Shown here: positions 23,941 to 34,527 of the stretch, piece after piece
Numbering within the stretch: position 1 is the stretch's first letter
Layout: the number at the start of each line of letters is the position of its first letter
From: Lycium barbarum
Taxonomy: Eukaryota > Streptophyta > Magnoliopsida > Solanales > Solanaceae
Assembly: GCF_019175385.1 (NCBI RefSeq)
Contig: NC_083347.1
Coordinates: 122,520,124-122,584,123 of the forward strand
DNA: 64,000 nt
Direction of reading: 5' to 3'
The notes under the pieces: generated by a model
What the model saw: the letters and a program-made list of their open reading frames with translations, nothing else
Told to the model about the DNA's origin: nothing
Databases searched by the model: none
Position numbers and translations under genes: made by a program

Positions 23941-24180
23941 CTCCCTCTGTTTCAATTTATGTGATACACTTTTCTCTTTAGTCCGTCTCAAAAAGAATGA
24001 TACATTTTCTTATTTGGAAACAATTTTAACTTTAAACTTTATTTTTTATACTTAACGAGATCATCTATAACCACACAAATATATCTGGCTTGTTTTAGAC
24101 CACAAGATTTAAAAGTCTTTATTTTTTTCTTAAACTCCGTAACGGGTCAAACTATATCACATAAATTGGGAAAGATGGAG
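23941..24180. mobile_element. Stowaway MITE, 240 bp
   Basis: CTCCCTCTGTTTCAATTTATGTG left end, degenerate CACATAAATTGGGAAAGATGGAG right end, TA on both sides. Confidence 0.8.
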
Positions 24181-24454
24181 TATTTGAACTTCAATATGAG
24201 TTGTATTGGGCTAACTTTGCCACTAGATAACTGGTTCTGATCTTCTGTTTCAATTTTTTGCACGGATTTCCCTTCAAAGGCATTGGTCTTTAATTTTTGG
24301 TCCTCAAATTGCAGGTCTTTAATTTTTGTGCTTCGCTTAAAAAGGTAGTCCAAAATACCCCGAGGTTCTAGATTCGAATCCCCGCTCAGTCAAAAAAAAA
24401 ATCGCAAGGCAAGACTTTGCGAAAGTCTGCCTTATGCGGCAGAGTTGCCTTAAG

Positions 24455-25776
24455 TAGGGCTGGGCATAAAATACCGAAAACCGAATTACCGAACCGAACC
24501 GGCTATTTCGGTATTCGGGAATTCGGTTTTCAGTTCGGTATTCGGGACTGAAATGTAAAATTTAATATTTCGGTTTCGGTATTCGGTATTTACCATTATA
24601 CCGTTCGATAATTCGGTAAATACCGAATACCGAATAATCCAAACTGAAATCCTGAGTCTTTGCACTACAAGATTCTTGTGGCTGTTGGAATGCTTACTGG
24701 GATGAAAGGGATGGGGGAGTATTGCGTTTTTCCTATCAAACTAGTGATACATCATACTTACATACTGAAGTTTTCATTGACTAGTAGTATTTAGGATTAC
24801 TGAATGTTTTCATGTATTTGCCACAAAGATAATTCTACTAACTTTGAACGAAACTCTAATATAAAAAACTTCAACTAACGATTCGATATTGTAAGCTTTC
24901 CAACTTGAGTTGGAGTTGTATCATCATCACATGTCACTTCAATTTTTTTCTTGACAATGCAAATCTTATACTGACAATTCAGGTTCATTCTTCCACAAAG
25001 ATGAGATATCAGCCACTGCTTCAGAAACAGTTAGATATATTCCATTTAATCCGAAGCCCTCAAGAGCACTAGATTCATGCAACTTTTCCATAACATTCCC
25101 ACCTGGATTTGCCAGCACAAGCTGAAAAGTGAAAAAGGACAACAAATATTTGTAAGAAAAATATTTGACTAATGAAGGGAAACAAAGAAGCATATTTTAT
25201 GTGGCTGATGGATTTACCTTAAGAGATCGTTTATCCAGCGTCCTTCTTAGTTCACATATAGTGTCGATTCCACTTGAATCTATGGTTGATACAGTTGGTG
25301 AAGGAAGACATAATTTTGTTACTCAACATATTGGATACAAAAGATGAGCAAATGTTGTCATTTTTTTTTTCTTCAACTGACCTGTCATGTCGATAATTAC
25401 ACATTTGATTGCAGTTTCTTTGTTGGCTGCTATCCTCTCTTCCTCTTCGCGGATCCATCTCAATATCATGTAGTTACAAAATGTGAATTTCAAGTAAATA
25501 AAACTGTGAAATTGTGAAATAAAACTGTGAAATTACAAAATGTGAATTTCAAGTAAGCTTGTATATTGAAAATATCTCTTGCACATGATGAATGAATGCA
25601 GCCGCTAGCAAAAAAATGGTATTACCGAATTCCGTACCGAACCGAAGTTTGATTTACCGATTACCGAACCGAAGTTTGAAAGTTCGGTATTTGGTATATA
25701 CTTTCAATTACCAATTACCGAATTACCGAACCCGAACTTTAAAAATACCGAACCGAATACCGAACGCCCAGCCCTA
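24455..25776. mobile_element. hAT element carrying a sulfate transporter fragment
   Basis: 1322 bp with terminal inverted repeat TAGGGCTGGGC / GCCCAGCCCTA and a perfect 8-bp target duplication GCCTTAAG (24447-24454, 25777-25784). Both subterminal zones are packed with TACCGAATACCGAA and TTCGGTATTCGG repeats, likely transposase binding sites. It has no transposase; the interior holds host exons on the minus strand. Confidence 0.92.
24966..25475 (-). pseudogene. Captured 3' end of a sulfate transporter (STAS domain)
   Basis: Three exon-like blocks read on the minus strand. The first (about 25475-25382) has RWIREEEERIAANKE and ends VIIDMT before a GT donor. The second (about 25290-25218) has VSTIDSSGIDTICELRRTL and ends before GTAAAT. 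The third (25121-24966) follows a CAG acceptor and reads VLANPGGNVMEKLHES, then FGLNGIYLTVSEAVADISS and a stop. These are the end of the STAS domain and C-terminus of a plant SULTR3-like sulfate transporter; STAS is the cytosolic regulatory domain. Introns are kept, so capture was from DNA, not cDNA. The acceptor before block 2 appears to read AC instead of AG, a sign of decay. Membrane segments are absent, so no transport is possible. Confidence 0.85.
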
Positions 25777-26187
25777 GCCTTAAGGCAAAACTAAAGTCTA
25801 CCTTATGCGGCAGACGTTACCTTCAGGCATAACTAAAAGTTTGCCGTATCCGGTAGACTTTTAGTTATGCGTCAAGGCAAAGTCTGCCGCATAAGGCAAA
25901 CTTTTCGCGAACCTTTGCCTTGCGATTTTTTTTTTAAATTTTTATGACTAAATCGGGATTCGAATCTAGAACCTCGGGGTGCTTTAGGCGAAGGATAAAA
26001 ATTAAAGAACAACAATTTGAGGGACGAAAATTAAAGACCTTCCCCAAAGAAGACCAATCGTGCAAATTGTCCCTTTTGTTTTAAGATGGCTATTGGGCCA
26101 TTGTTCAAGTCTGGACTGAAATGTATCTGGGCTAGTGCAGGTTCTCACTTTGCAATTGGCTCCTTTTTCGGTTAAAAGTAGTGGACA

Positions 26188-26925
26188 ATTCGCAGAATTG
26201 TCCTTCTTTTGGGGTGATCTTTAAATTTGTCCATCAAATTACTGATCTTTAAGTTTTGCCTTTCGCCTAAAACTCATGGGTTTCAAATTCGAACCCCCCA
26301 CTCAGTTAAAATTTTTTAAAAAATTCGCAAGGCAAAATTTGAATTTCGTTCTGTCCCCTCAAGCAGACTTTTAGTTATGCTTAACTAAAAGTCTGCCGGA
26401 GGGGGCAGACTTTTCCTTGAGGCATATATTTTATTTTATTTTATTTTACTTTTCAAGGCAAACTTTTAGTTATGCCTTAAGGAAAAAATTTCGCCTTATA
26501 GGGCATACTTTTAGTTATGCCTTAACTAAAAGTGTACCCCATAAGACATAACTAAAAGTATGCCCTATAAGGCGGAACTTTTCCTTACGGCATAACTAAC
26601 TCTATGCCTTAAGAAAAAGTTCTGCCTTATGAGGCATACTTTTGGTTATGCCTTAACTAAAACTTTGTCCCATAAGGCATAATTAAACTATGCCTTAAGG
26701 AAAAGTTCTGCCTTATGGGGCAGACTTTTAGTTATGCCGGATACGGTATACACGCCCCCCCCCCCAGCTTTACCTTGCGATTTTTATTTTATTTTATCCC
26801 TGAGCGGGGGTTCGAACCCAGAACCTCAAGTATTCACTCACATTTTCAAGCGAAGGGCAAAGCTTAAAGACCACAAATATGAGAGACAAAATTTAAAGAC
26901 CACCCCAAAAAGAAGGGTAATCCGC
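26188..26925. mobile_element. Long inverted-repeat element, copy 2
   Basis: Arms about 26188-26345 and 26765-26925 repeat the arm of copy 1 (GATCTTTAAATTTGTCC, AATTCGCAAGGCAA at the left; TTGCGATTTTTATTTT, GGGGGTTCGAACCC, TTAAAGACCACCCC at the right). The centre 26345-26740 has at least eight alternating AACTAAAAGT / ACTTTTAGTT modules, so it can form many hairpins. Confidence 0.75.
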
Positions 26926-27026
26926 ATAAAAAAAATGTTCTTCTTTTAAATTACTTTTTAACATCCTGCATCAGTGTAATTTTACCTTAAGCAAACACCT
27001 TGACTTTTTAAGCTACAAACTTGGAG

Positions 27027-27199
27027 GTCTCAGGTTCGAAACCCCCTGCCTACGACAGCAGGGGATTTGCCTTCTGGGTCGAGCTCATCGCACGGGGCTT
27101 ACCTAGTGCAGGTTATCTCTCCTGTGTGGTTTGCGAGCTATTGCAAAGGAGCTGGGTTTACCCTGTGCGCACGGCTGCGGGTTCCCATGCCATAAAAAA
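27027..27199 (+). mobile_element. 5'-truncated tRNA-derived SINE (TS-like)
   Basis: Starts at the B box (CAGGTTCGAAACCCC) with no A box, then a body with GGGTCGAGCTCATCGCACGG and CTCCTGTGTGGTTTGCGAGC and a short A tail. It is flanked by a 16-bp duplication AGCTACAAACTTGGAG (27011-27026, 27200-27215), typical of LINE-assisted insertion. The body looks like the tobacco TS SINE family (from memory). Confidence 0.82.
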
Positions 27200-27639
27200 A
27201 GCTACAAACTTGGAGTTGTACCGAGCAATTTCAAAGTTGATCAGAGCTACCAATTAGTTATATGACTTTTTTAATACGATCGAGATTCGTAAAAAATTGT
27301 CTAGGAATTATGTCAATAAAACACAAGAAATCTTTGTATCGAGTTAGTGTTTCCTACTCAAAGTGTAAGTAGGCATATGAGATCAGTTCCTCTAGAGTTC
27401 AACACACTATAATGTGATAAAAACTATTTATAAAAAGGAAAACATATGGCTCACCTTAGGATAGGGTCGGCTCAACAAGATTGGGGGCCTAAAGCCAAAC
27501 TTCATAGAGAGACCCTAACTTTTTTTAAAGGGAAAGATCGCTATATATATAATTTTTATTTAAAATTTATTTTTCTAGCTTTTTTAGATGTGAAGTTATT
27601 AATTACTGTTTTATAATCGTTTTGTTCTAACAATTCTTT

Positions 27640-27790
27640 TCAATTGATAATATAACTAATCCATTCAATCTCTTGAGACGTTGTTGATCTTGGATAAAAT
27701 TTTATCAATTTTAGTTTTGAAAAACTTCTTTCGGTTGATGCAATAGTTACAGGAACTATTAACACTATTCTATGAGCAATATATGTATTT
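27640..27790 (-). pseudogene. hAT transposase C-terminal (dimerisation) fragment
   Basis: On the minus strand the translation includes PNTYIAHRIVLIVPVTIAST, ERSFSKLKLIK and a following RSTTSQE, the hallmark end of plant hAT transposases, where such sequence mediates dimerisation. A 2-bp loss after TSQE shifts the frame and the catalytic DDE region is missing. Non-functional. Confidence 0.82.
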
Positions 27791-28379
27791 GGAAAAGAAT
27801 CAAGCATTTTTTTTTCTTTTTAAGTAACCGGAATCATATTTTCTAGTCGACATATTTAAATTTAAATGTTAATAAAAGCTAAACAAAAATATATACTTAT
27901 GAAATAAGAATATCAACAATCACAATTTTTTAATGAGAAAACATAATATAAAGTTAAAATAACAAAACCTAGCTCAAGAATTTGTAAGTTGATATAACGA
28001 TATCGAAATAGTGTTGCGTTGCTTCAATATAATGATTGCTCGTGGAAATGCTTGAAATATTGGCGAAGACACCAAAAATCAAGTTTTGATCTTTTGTAAA
28101 TTGTAAGCAGAGAGCGGTAAGTTTTGGAGAATGCAGAGGGTTCATCGTTTGAGAGACTTCAGAAATTCAATACTAATAAGAGAATAAGAATAGTAAAAGT
28201 GACAATGAAAAAAGCAAATATAGGAATACTAATGTGGCCTCATGTTAGTTGTTAACTATAAATGAGCCAATAAAATAAGTACTCACTAAAGGATGGATAC
28301 ATTAAAAGGTAAAAAGTTATTCTCTCCACAAATTTCTCATCAAATTAACCATACATAAATTGTTTTTCTAATAGTATAT

Positions 28380-28530
28380 ATATATATATAGAGAGAGAGG
28401 GATATACATTAAAAGGTAAAAAGTTATTCTCTCCACAAATTTCTTATCAAATTAACCATACATAGATTATTGTTTTAATAGTATATGTGTGTGTCTATAT
28501 ATATATATATATACACATTTACATACATAC
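28380..28530. repeat. Short direct repeat and microsatellites in hAT
   Basis: TACATTAAAAGGTAAAAAGTTATTCTCTCCACAAATTTCT-like segments occur twice (about 28298 and 28405), each followed by an imperfect TA or TG/TA run. Confidence 0.6.
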
Positions 28531-28675
28531 ATACATACTATCTTTAGGAAAAAGTGAGGCCCCAACTTTGCGTTTGCTTTAGTTGATTTGTTGATGAGCC
28601 GACCCTGCCTTAAGATGATGCAGCCTCTAAAAGGCTCGAGATGACCGTGAAGTTTAAAATCAATCACCAAAGTTA

Positions 28676-28835
28676 TGGTGGAGTGATAGGTACTCCTCCA
28701 TTATTAACAAGAGGTCTCGGTTCGAGCCCTGAGATGAAGTTGTTTTTGATAGAGAGAGTTTTAGCATGAAAAGTGAGACTTTTCGCCGGGTTGCCGAATT
28801 AGCCAAACACCAAAATATGTAGGGTGAGAAACCAA
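28676..28835 (+). mobile_element. tRNA-derived SINE, unit A copy
   Basis: A-box-like GGTGGAGTGATAGGTACTCC then B box GGTTCGAGCCC (28719-28729), followed by a body with GAGTTTTAGCATGAAAAGTG and GGTGAGAAACC. The orthologous unit B copy (36240-36705) is split by a TRIM. Confidence 0.72.
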
Positions 28836-28954
28836 TAAAAGGTTTAAGATCTCATTATTGTGTTAATTAATATCTCTAAATATTTGAAGATCACTTTTAT
28901 TTATATCATTGATCTATTTTCTTATGCTTAGATAAAGTGCACGTTTTTATGTTA

Positions 28955-29725
28955 CATTTTACTTCTGTATAACAACATTTTACGTATAATAGCAACAATC
29001 AACTTTATAACATTAAGCTCTTTGTAAAATCACCCCCATATAACAGCTATATGCTTTTTTTGGTAATGTAAGTATTAACCATCTTTATAAAAAAAATAGA
29101 ATATCTAGGATTACTAATAATAAGTAGTATAGATTTTGACCAAATATTTAATTTGATACATTAATATCCCATATTTATGACAAAATATTACATATGAATA
29201 CATATGTGGAGTTTGATGCAATACTTCCTATCATTGAAACTTTCACCGATGAAGAGATTATTGCCCATGTCATTATAGTGGAAGAACAAGAGACTATGGA
29301 AGTCGAAGACGACAATGAAAGTGTTGACGAGAACCTAAACCTATTGTTAGTTGCACTGGGTAAGAAGATTCAACAATTCAACTCTTAGATTCCCTTCAAG
29401 GGAAAGTAATTGAATACCCGTTTGCTGAAAGTTTAGACGCAAATCTTCATAAATTCAAGCGTTCTATTAAAATTGTATTAACTTTCCTTAATGTTTAGTT
29501 AGTGAAGCATTCATATCTTTGAGATTTAAAATTCAAATAATTTGTTATTTTTTTACAACATTAAATAATAAAAATAAAAATAAAATAGATTTTATATATT
29601 TTTTTTGCCTATAACAGCCAACTATTATTTAAATGGCAAATGCTGTTATAGGTATATAACAACAATTCTCTATAACAAACCAAAAAAATGGGACCCAACG
29701 ATGCTGTTATAGAGAGATTTGACTG
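28955..29725 (+). mobile_element. pogo/Tigger-like DNA transposon remnant
   Basis: Right end GCTGTTATAGAGAGATTTGACTG followed by TA; left end TA then CATTTTACTTCTGTATAACAAC, an imperfect reverse complement. TA duplication and these ends fit the Tc1/mariner pogo group. Absent from unit B. Confidence 0.65.
29194..29475 (+). pseudogene. CENP-B/Tigger-like transposase C-terminal fragment
   Basis: A 64-aa ORF (29194-29388) with FDAILPIIETFTDEEI and an acidic EVEDDNESVDEN stretch, continuing after a frameshift as LQGKVIEYPFAESLDANLHK. This resembles the C-terminal tail of plant Tigger/CENP-B-like transposases (memory-based). Its location between pogo-type ends supports it. The DDD catalytic core is absent. 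Confidence 0.5.
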
Positions 29726-29741
29726 TATATGAGACTATTTT

Positions 29742-30080
29742 AGTGGCCGTAAAGAGAGAATAGTCGACCAACAAGAATTGTGATGGAGTAGTAAGTACGT
29801 ACTCAACAAAAAAAAAGAAAAAAGAAAAAAAAAAGTACGTACTCAACAACCACATACCCAGTGTGGTTCTACAAGTGGAGTCTGGGGTGGGAAGGATGTA
29901 CGCAAAACTTATCCCTACCTTTGTGGGGTAGAGATGTTGTTTCCGACGATAGACCCTTGGCTCAATAGGTCGAATAGAGTGGTAAGTATTCTTTTATCCT
30001 TAACCAGAAATCTCGCGTTTGAGCTCCAAGTATAATATCATCTTTATTACGAAGCGTTTTATCTCCCAATGATCGAAGAT
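29742..30080 (+). mobile_element. SINE split by a reversed TTG-tailed SINE
   Basis: Outer SINE: 29742-29800 (AACAAGAATTGTGATGGAGT) and about 29968-30080 (B-box-like CGCGTTTGAGCTCC, then ACGAAGCGTTTTATCTCCCAATG). Inner SINE about 29846-29965 on the minus strand, with CCCAGTGTGGTTCTACAAGTGG and GACCCTTGGCTCAA. The duplicated AGTAAGTA / GGTAAGTA marks its insertion. A matching composite exists at 37935-38290. Confidence 0.7.
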
Positions 30081-30460
30081 GAGAAGGAATTAGTCCATCC
30101 TTTTCAGTTATTGTCAAACCAACCTACTGTTCAAGATCTTAAGTAATTGTAGCCATTTTCTTTGAAAATTTACAAAGGTCAATTCGAAGTATTTGATTAG
30201 TTCAAAACTCTTCCCAGACATGCAAAATTTTGTCATTGAGCCATAGGCTTAATTCTAGATTCTCCTAACCTAGTCATGATGATTTATTCATAATTATATT
30301 TTCATGTTACGTTGTTCACGGTCGACATGCTTGGAATATGCAGATATGATGTTAGACCATTCCAAATAAACTTAAGAGTATTATCTCAATGATTCTATAT
30401 ATATATCGTCTTTATTACGAAGCGTTTTATCTCCCAATGATCGAAGATGAGAAGGAATTA

Positions 30461-30464
<4 letters not shown>
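30044..30464 (+). repeat. 53-bp direct repeat pair
   Basis: A perfect stretch from TCTTTATTACGAAGCGTTTT to GAAGGAATTAGTC occurs near 30049 and again near 30409, the second abutting a TA microsatellite (about 30464-30491). Confidence 0.85.
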
Positions 30465-30492
<28 letters not shown>

Positions 30493-30632
30493 TTGCTTAT
30501 ACAATATATTAAGAAATGGTTTAATACAACCCTTTAAATTTTGTATATTTTCATATCTTGGAAAGTTTGATGTAAAAAATTTAAAAAAATTATAATCAGC
30601 CCCAAATCAGATTGAACCCTGTATACTTGTAA

Positions 30633-30919
30633 GATAAAACAAGCTAAGAGTTCTAAGAGTTCAAGTGTTATACGTAAAGAATATTTTATAGTATCAGATC
30701 ACTAGTATATCATGAATGTACCTTTTTCAAAATGTTAACTTTGCTATCTTAAACATAAGATAGGTTATCTACTGTGAGATAAAACAAGCTAAGAGTGATA
30801 AGAGTTCAAGTGTTATACGTAAAGAATATTTTATAGTATCAGATCACTAGTATATCATGAATGAACCTTTTTCAAAATGTTGACTTTGCTATCTTAAACA
30901 TAAGATAGGTTATCTACTG
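30633..30919 (+). repeat. 145-bp tandem duplication
   Basis: Copies 30633-30777 and 30778-30919 start GATAAAACAAGCTAAGAGT and differ at a few positions. Unit B has one diverged copy near 37500-37585. Confidence 0.88.
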
Positions 30920-31037
30920 GTATAAAATAAAGATAGAACTGATACTATAAAAGAATTTCTTATACTAACATACATATAACTGGAAATTAAGAAAGTTATG
31001 AGACTATTTTAGTGGCGGAATAATCGACCGAAAAGAA

Positions 31038-31200
31038 TCGTGGTGGAGTAATAAATACTCCTTCATCCTTAATTAGAGGTCTCGAATTTGAATTCTAAGT
31101 ATCAAATTGTCTTTATTACGGAGTGTTTTATCTCCTAATGTCAAATTTCTCCATATGAATTCGAATTTAATTGAGACGCAATATAGATACCGACCATTAG
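31038..31200 (+). mobile_element. tRNA-derived SINE without the inner insertion
   Basis: AAAGAATCGTGGTGGAGTAA, CCTTCATCCTTAATTAGAGG and TCTTTATTACGGAGTGTTTT match the outer SINE family. This is the unit A counterpart of 37935-38290 in unit B and shows the empty site of the inner SINE there. Confidence 0.68.
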
Positions 31201-31654
31201 GTGAAATAGAATGAAAGAAAGAAGAGAGAATAATCCAGATTCTTCTGAGCGTGTGGCGTGTCACGGCATAATTATTGGCTTGTCGTGTTTAAAATTATTT
31301 GCACTTGTGGTGTGTGTATGGATAATTGCGTGGACCACATAAATCGGACCGTCCAATTTGTCAAGCTGTGTTGGGAGCTTCAAATGCACGGCTCAAATAA
31401 AATCATTAGAAATATAAGGGTTTTTTTTTTAAGCCTAATTGTGAAGTAATAGTCATTTAGTTGCTGCGTTGTTCTTATTACTTTCGTTGTAGGTTTTGTT
31501 TTGTATCTGGATTCATGTAAATCTTAATGAAATTAATCATTTACTTCTGCTGTTCCTTTTTATTTTCCCTTGTTGAGAAGTAAATTTAGTTGTTCTTGGT
31601 AGAAAATTATTTGCACCAAATGTTTAAACCACATCATGTAAATTCCTCACAGTT

Positions 31655-31760
31655 AAGAGATTTAATGAGATGCATGTTAATTAATTATGATTAAATAATT
31701 AACTTTTAAAATTGATTTAATGAGATGCATGTTAGTTAATTATGATTAAATGATTAAATA
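31655..31760 (+). repeat. Imperfect tandem duplication, about 65 bp
   Basis: GATTTAATGAGATGCATGTT followed by AATTATGATTAAAT occurs twice in succession. Confidence 0.75.
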
Positions 31761-32296
31761 CTAAAATTCTAAGTACAAACAGTGACACATATCATGTATC
31801 TATTGGCTTGGCTTGATGTGCAAACACCCAACGGGAATAAGTTTTTACCGATTACAGTATAACTAGGGAGTATCATTTTACCGTGATGCATGTTTTTTTT
31901 TTTTTTTACCCTTCTTTAGGAGCTCTTCTTTTTGCTCCCTATGTAACTCGACACAACCTTAGGGGCGGATTAAGTAAAAAAAAGATATATGCCGTCGATA
32001 CTTCCAACTTTTATTCACTGAGATCAAATCTTTGTGAGACATTTCTCCAATAAGGGTAAGTTTTTACGCATTCAACTGTTTCAAAATGTATCTAAGCCAT
32101 ACCATTCTTGCAATGTGACAAACGTGCATTTTGCTCACAAATAGGCTCGTTATGCCTGTGAAAATTTCGTCTCAACCCATATTTTGTCCCACATCCCCCG
32201 TAGAACCCCTTTTTCATTCCCATATAGGAGATACAAAATTTAGAATCTAAAAATTGAGTGTTGTTATTCAAATCTTGTGAAAATCGATTATTTGTA

Positions 32297-32477
32297 CTCC
32301 CTCTGCCCACATTAAATAGTGCATATTTTGATTGAATTTAAAAAATGATTTGAAGTGAGTAATTAATACTATGAGTAAAACAGAAAAACTAAAATTGTCT
32401 TCTCTTATGCTAAAAGTAACAAGTAAAAGTGAAATCTATTTTTCGAATACCGGTCAAGTAAAAGTGAACGGAGGGAA
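32297..32477. mobile_element. Stowaway-like MITE, 181 bp
   Basis: CTCCCTCTGCCCACATTAAA left, GTGAACGGAGGGAA right, TA on both sides. Ends in a 45-bp perfect tandem duplication (32466-32510, 32511-32555) that also copies the right terminus. Confidence 0.7.
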
Positions 32478-32850
32478 TACTAGATTTAAAAGCGTAAACA
32501 TTGATTTTATGAACGGAGGGAATACTAGATTTAAAAGCGTAAACATTGATTTTATGAGTGTTCAAAAATCTAAAATTCCACCATTAATGTTGGGTTATTA
32601 ACAAAACTTGAAAATTCAACTTGGCCTTATTGATTTTTGGGTTTGGTAAGCTTTGATCAATTAATTGTTTAGATGTTGTGACTGAATTTTAGTGTTATTG
32701 CAAAACTTTCTCACGGACACCATGGTGCTGGCAGTCATAGTAAGAGAAGACGGAAAGATTAAAACAAACAAAAAACAAAAAAAGGTAGTATAATGGTAAA
32801 TTTTGGTATTTTTTTAAATATTTATGACATGTATCACAAGTTCACACGAC

Positions 32851-33025
32851 CAGTGGCGGAGCCACATGTAGTTGTGGGGTGTCAACCCCTTTGTCGGAAA
32901 ATTACACTGTATAATTAGGTAATTTTATTATTATATATATTACAAATTGACACTTTTTGGCTTCTTCGTGAATTTACTTTTTTATATTTTGACACGCCAT
33001 AGTGAAAATTCTGGCTCCGCCACTG
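32851..33025. mobile_element. hAT MITE, 175 bp
   Basis: Ends CAGTGGCGGAGCCA and TGGCTCCGCCACTG are exact inverse complements. Target duplication CACACGAC (32843-32850) and CACACGAT (33026-33033), 8 bp with one change. Same family as 8107-9063. Confidence 0.9.
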
Positions 33026-33683
33026 CACACGATCATATTGGGGCACAAGGTATTCATGTTTCAAAAATTAATCAAGCACAAAAGTAGTGTGCAAAAGACA
33101 ATTAAGAAAAATTAAATATATAAAATGTTATCCCTATTGATAAGGCATGTCACAAAATTTAGCCATAATGTCAAGGATAAACTATGTATTTTACATTAAA
33201 TCCATATAGTCAATTAGTTAATGCACAAAGCAAAACTACAGATATACACAAAGACACGTGAATCGCAAGTAATAGAGAAAAGGCTTCGTCTTGTTTTGGA
33301 TTTACTACTCAACCCCCCACCCCCACCGCAAACCCAATTATATGTTTCCTCCGTCTCATTTTAAAATGCCACTTTAACTTAAAAAATATCGTTTCAAAAT
33401 GAGTGTCACTTTGAAAATTCAAGATAAGATTGACAATTATTTCTAATTATAGCCTTAGTATTAAAGTAGTTGTTCTTTTTACTATTATCTAATTCTAGAA
33501 AAAATATATAATAAATTAGAATAACTTAGTAACTATATACCTTATATTTATTATATTTGTAGTAGGCGTGAAAAGAGCTAAACCTACCTTTAAAATGGGA
33601 GGGAATGATACTCATGACGCATCTGACCAAAAACTATACTCACTACGATCAATTCAACCATTCACTACTTCCCTACAATTCCC

Positions 33684-33690
33684 TATAAAT
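33684..33690 (+). promoter_or_regulatory. TATA box of S40 gene A
   Basis: CTATAAAT lies about 110 bp before the ATG at 33797; the same motif and CCCTACAATTCC context recur before gene B. Confidence 0.65.
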
Positions 33691-33796
33691 TCTTCCCTTT
33701 TCCATCCCTTATCCCAATTCCTCTACTGTATCCATTTCCTATTTCCCTCTCTCCAAATAACATAAAAAGTTCGTTTGTGGGATACACTTTTTTCCC

Positions 33797-34231
33797 ATGG
33801 AAGAGGAATTTCAAGAATCCGAAGTCATTTTTCAAGAAAATATTTCACACGAAGAAATTAACGAAGAAAATGATAAAGAAGAGTATTACAAACTCCAAAA
33901 TCGCAATTTTATCAGTTCAAACACCAGGAAGCTGCAGAGTAGAAAGAGGCCGAAGCGAATGTCCAATTCCGTCCCCATTAATATTCCCGAGAACTTGTCT
34001 AGAAATAGTTCATGGTTCAAGTACGTGGAAAATAATGAATCGCGTTTTTTGGAAGACGGGGAATATGATGACGGAGAAATGGTGCCACCACATGTGATCA
34101 CCGGCCGGAGAATCGCCGGAAAAATGACGACCTTTTCTGTTTGTAGTGGTTATGGAAGGACATTAAAGGGAAGAGATTTGAGTCAAGTAAGGAATTCAAT
34201 TCTTAGGATGACTGGTTTTCTTGAAACGTAA
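33797..34231 (+). CDS. S40-type senescence regulator, copy A
   Basis: 144-aa intronless gene of the S40 family (DUF584), small plant proteins linked to leaf senescence and stress, generally reported as nuclear. The family C-terminus is complete: MVPPHVITGRR (95-105), FSVCSGYGRTLKGRDLSQVR and SILRMTGFLE near the end. Earlier blocks RKRPKRMSNSVPINIPEN (about 49-66) and SSWFKYVE (71-78) also match; RKRPKR could be a nuclear signal. The N-terminus (1-36) is acidic. The ATG was chosen because it starts MEEEFQESEVIF, the usual family start, with TATA upstream and AATAAA at 34412-34417. The paralog at 39991 differs at eight residues. A longer ORF in another frame (33777-34097) is a shadow. Confidence 0.9.
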   Translation: MEEEFQESEVIFQENISHEEINEENDKEEYYKLQNRNFISSNTRKLQSRKRPKRMSNSVPINIPENLSRNSSWFKYVENNESRFLEDGEYDDGEMVPPHVITGRRIAGKMTTFSVCSGYGRTLKGRDLSQVRNSILRMTGFLET

Positions 34232-34411
34232 TTAACTTTAAGAGTTCAGTCGAGAGGAAAGGGTAAAAATATGAGAAAAAAATATTTTAAGCTCTTTTTT
34301 TTCTTTTTTTAGAGTTCCAATTATGGAATCTCATTTCCATTCATCATTGTAATGGAGAAAATACAAGGAATTCAAAAAACAACTCATTATTCCACTAGTT
34401 AGAAAAAACTC

Positions 34412-34417
34412 AATAAA
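34412..34417 (+). terminator. Polyadenylation signal of S40 gene A
   Basis: AATAAA 180 bp after the stop, conserved with gene B. Confidence 0.55.
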
Positions 34418-34527
34418 GTGTGGAAAAATATTACAAATATGATGTTCGAATTTGTTACCCGTAGGCCTTAGTTGTAAATTAACTCTACTGTACATGCAGC
34501 TGCCTTAGTTGTAAATTACTCCAATTG

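Larger units (their letters stand above)
24255..26080. mobile_element. Long inverted-repeat element, copy 1 (hosts the hAT)
   Basis: Left arm about 24255-24445 and right arm about 25900-26080 are imperfect reverse complements carrying GGTCTTTAATTTTTG, a B-box-like GGATTCGAATC and AAAATCGCAAGGCAA. The centre carries GGCAGACTTTTAGTTATGCC-type modules in both orientations. The hAT element at 24455-25776 sits inside. No transposase is seen; superfamily unknown. Confidence 0.75.
27462..28607. mobile_element. hAT element remnant, 1146 bp
   Basis: Ends TAGGGTCGGCTCA and TGAGCCGACCCTG form the terminal inverted repeat (first base changed). Target duplication CCTTAGGA (27454-27461) and CCTTAAGA (28608-28615) is 8 bp with one mismatch. 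Unit B keeps the uninterrupted site near 36170-36185. Confidence 0.9.
24190..34500. repeat. Segmental duplication, unit A
   Basis: Colinear with unit B (34965-40665). Anchors in order, A then B: GGGCTAACTTTGCCACT (24209; 34981), AAATGTATCTGGGCTAG (about 26118; 35308), GCTACCA/GTTAGTTATATGAC (27246; 35987), GATGACCGTGAAGTTTAAAA (28640; 36208), AAGATGAGAAGGAATTAGTCC (30076; 36974), AGAGAGAATAATCCAGATTC (31223; 38306), and the S40 gene with flanks. Unit A is longer because of private insertions. Confidence 0.88.
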
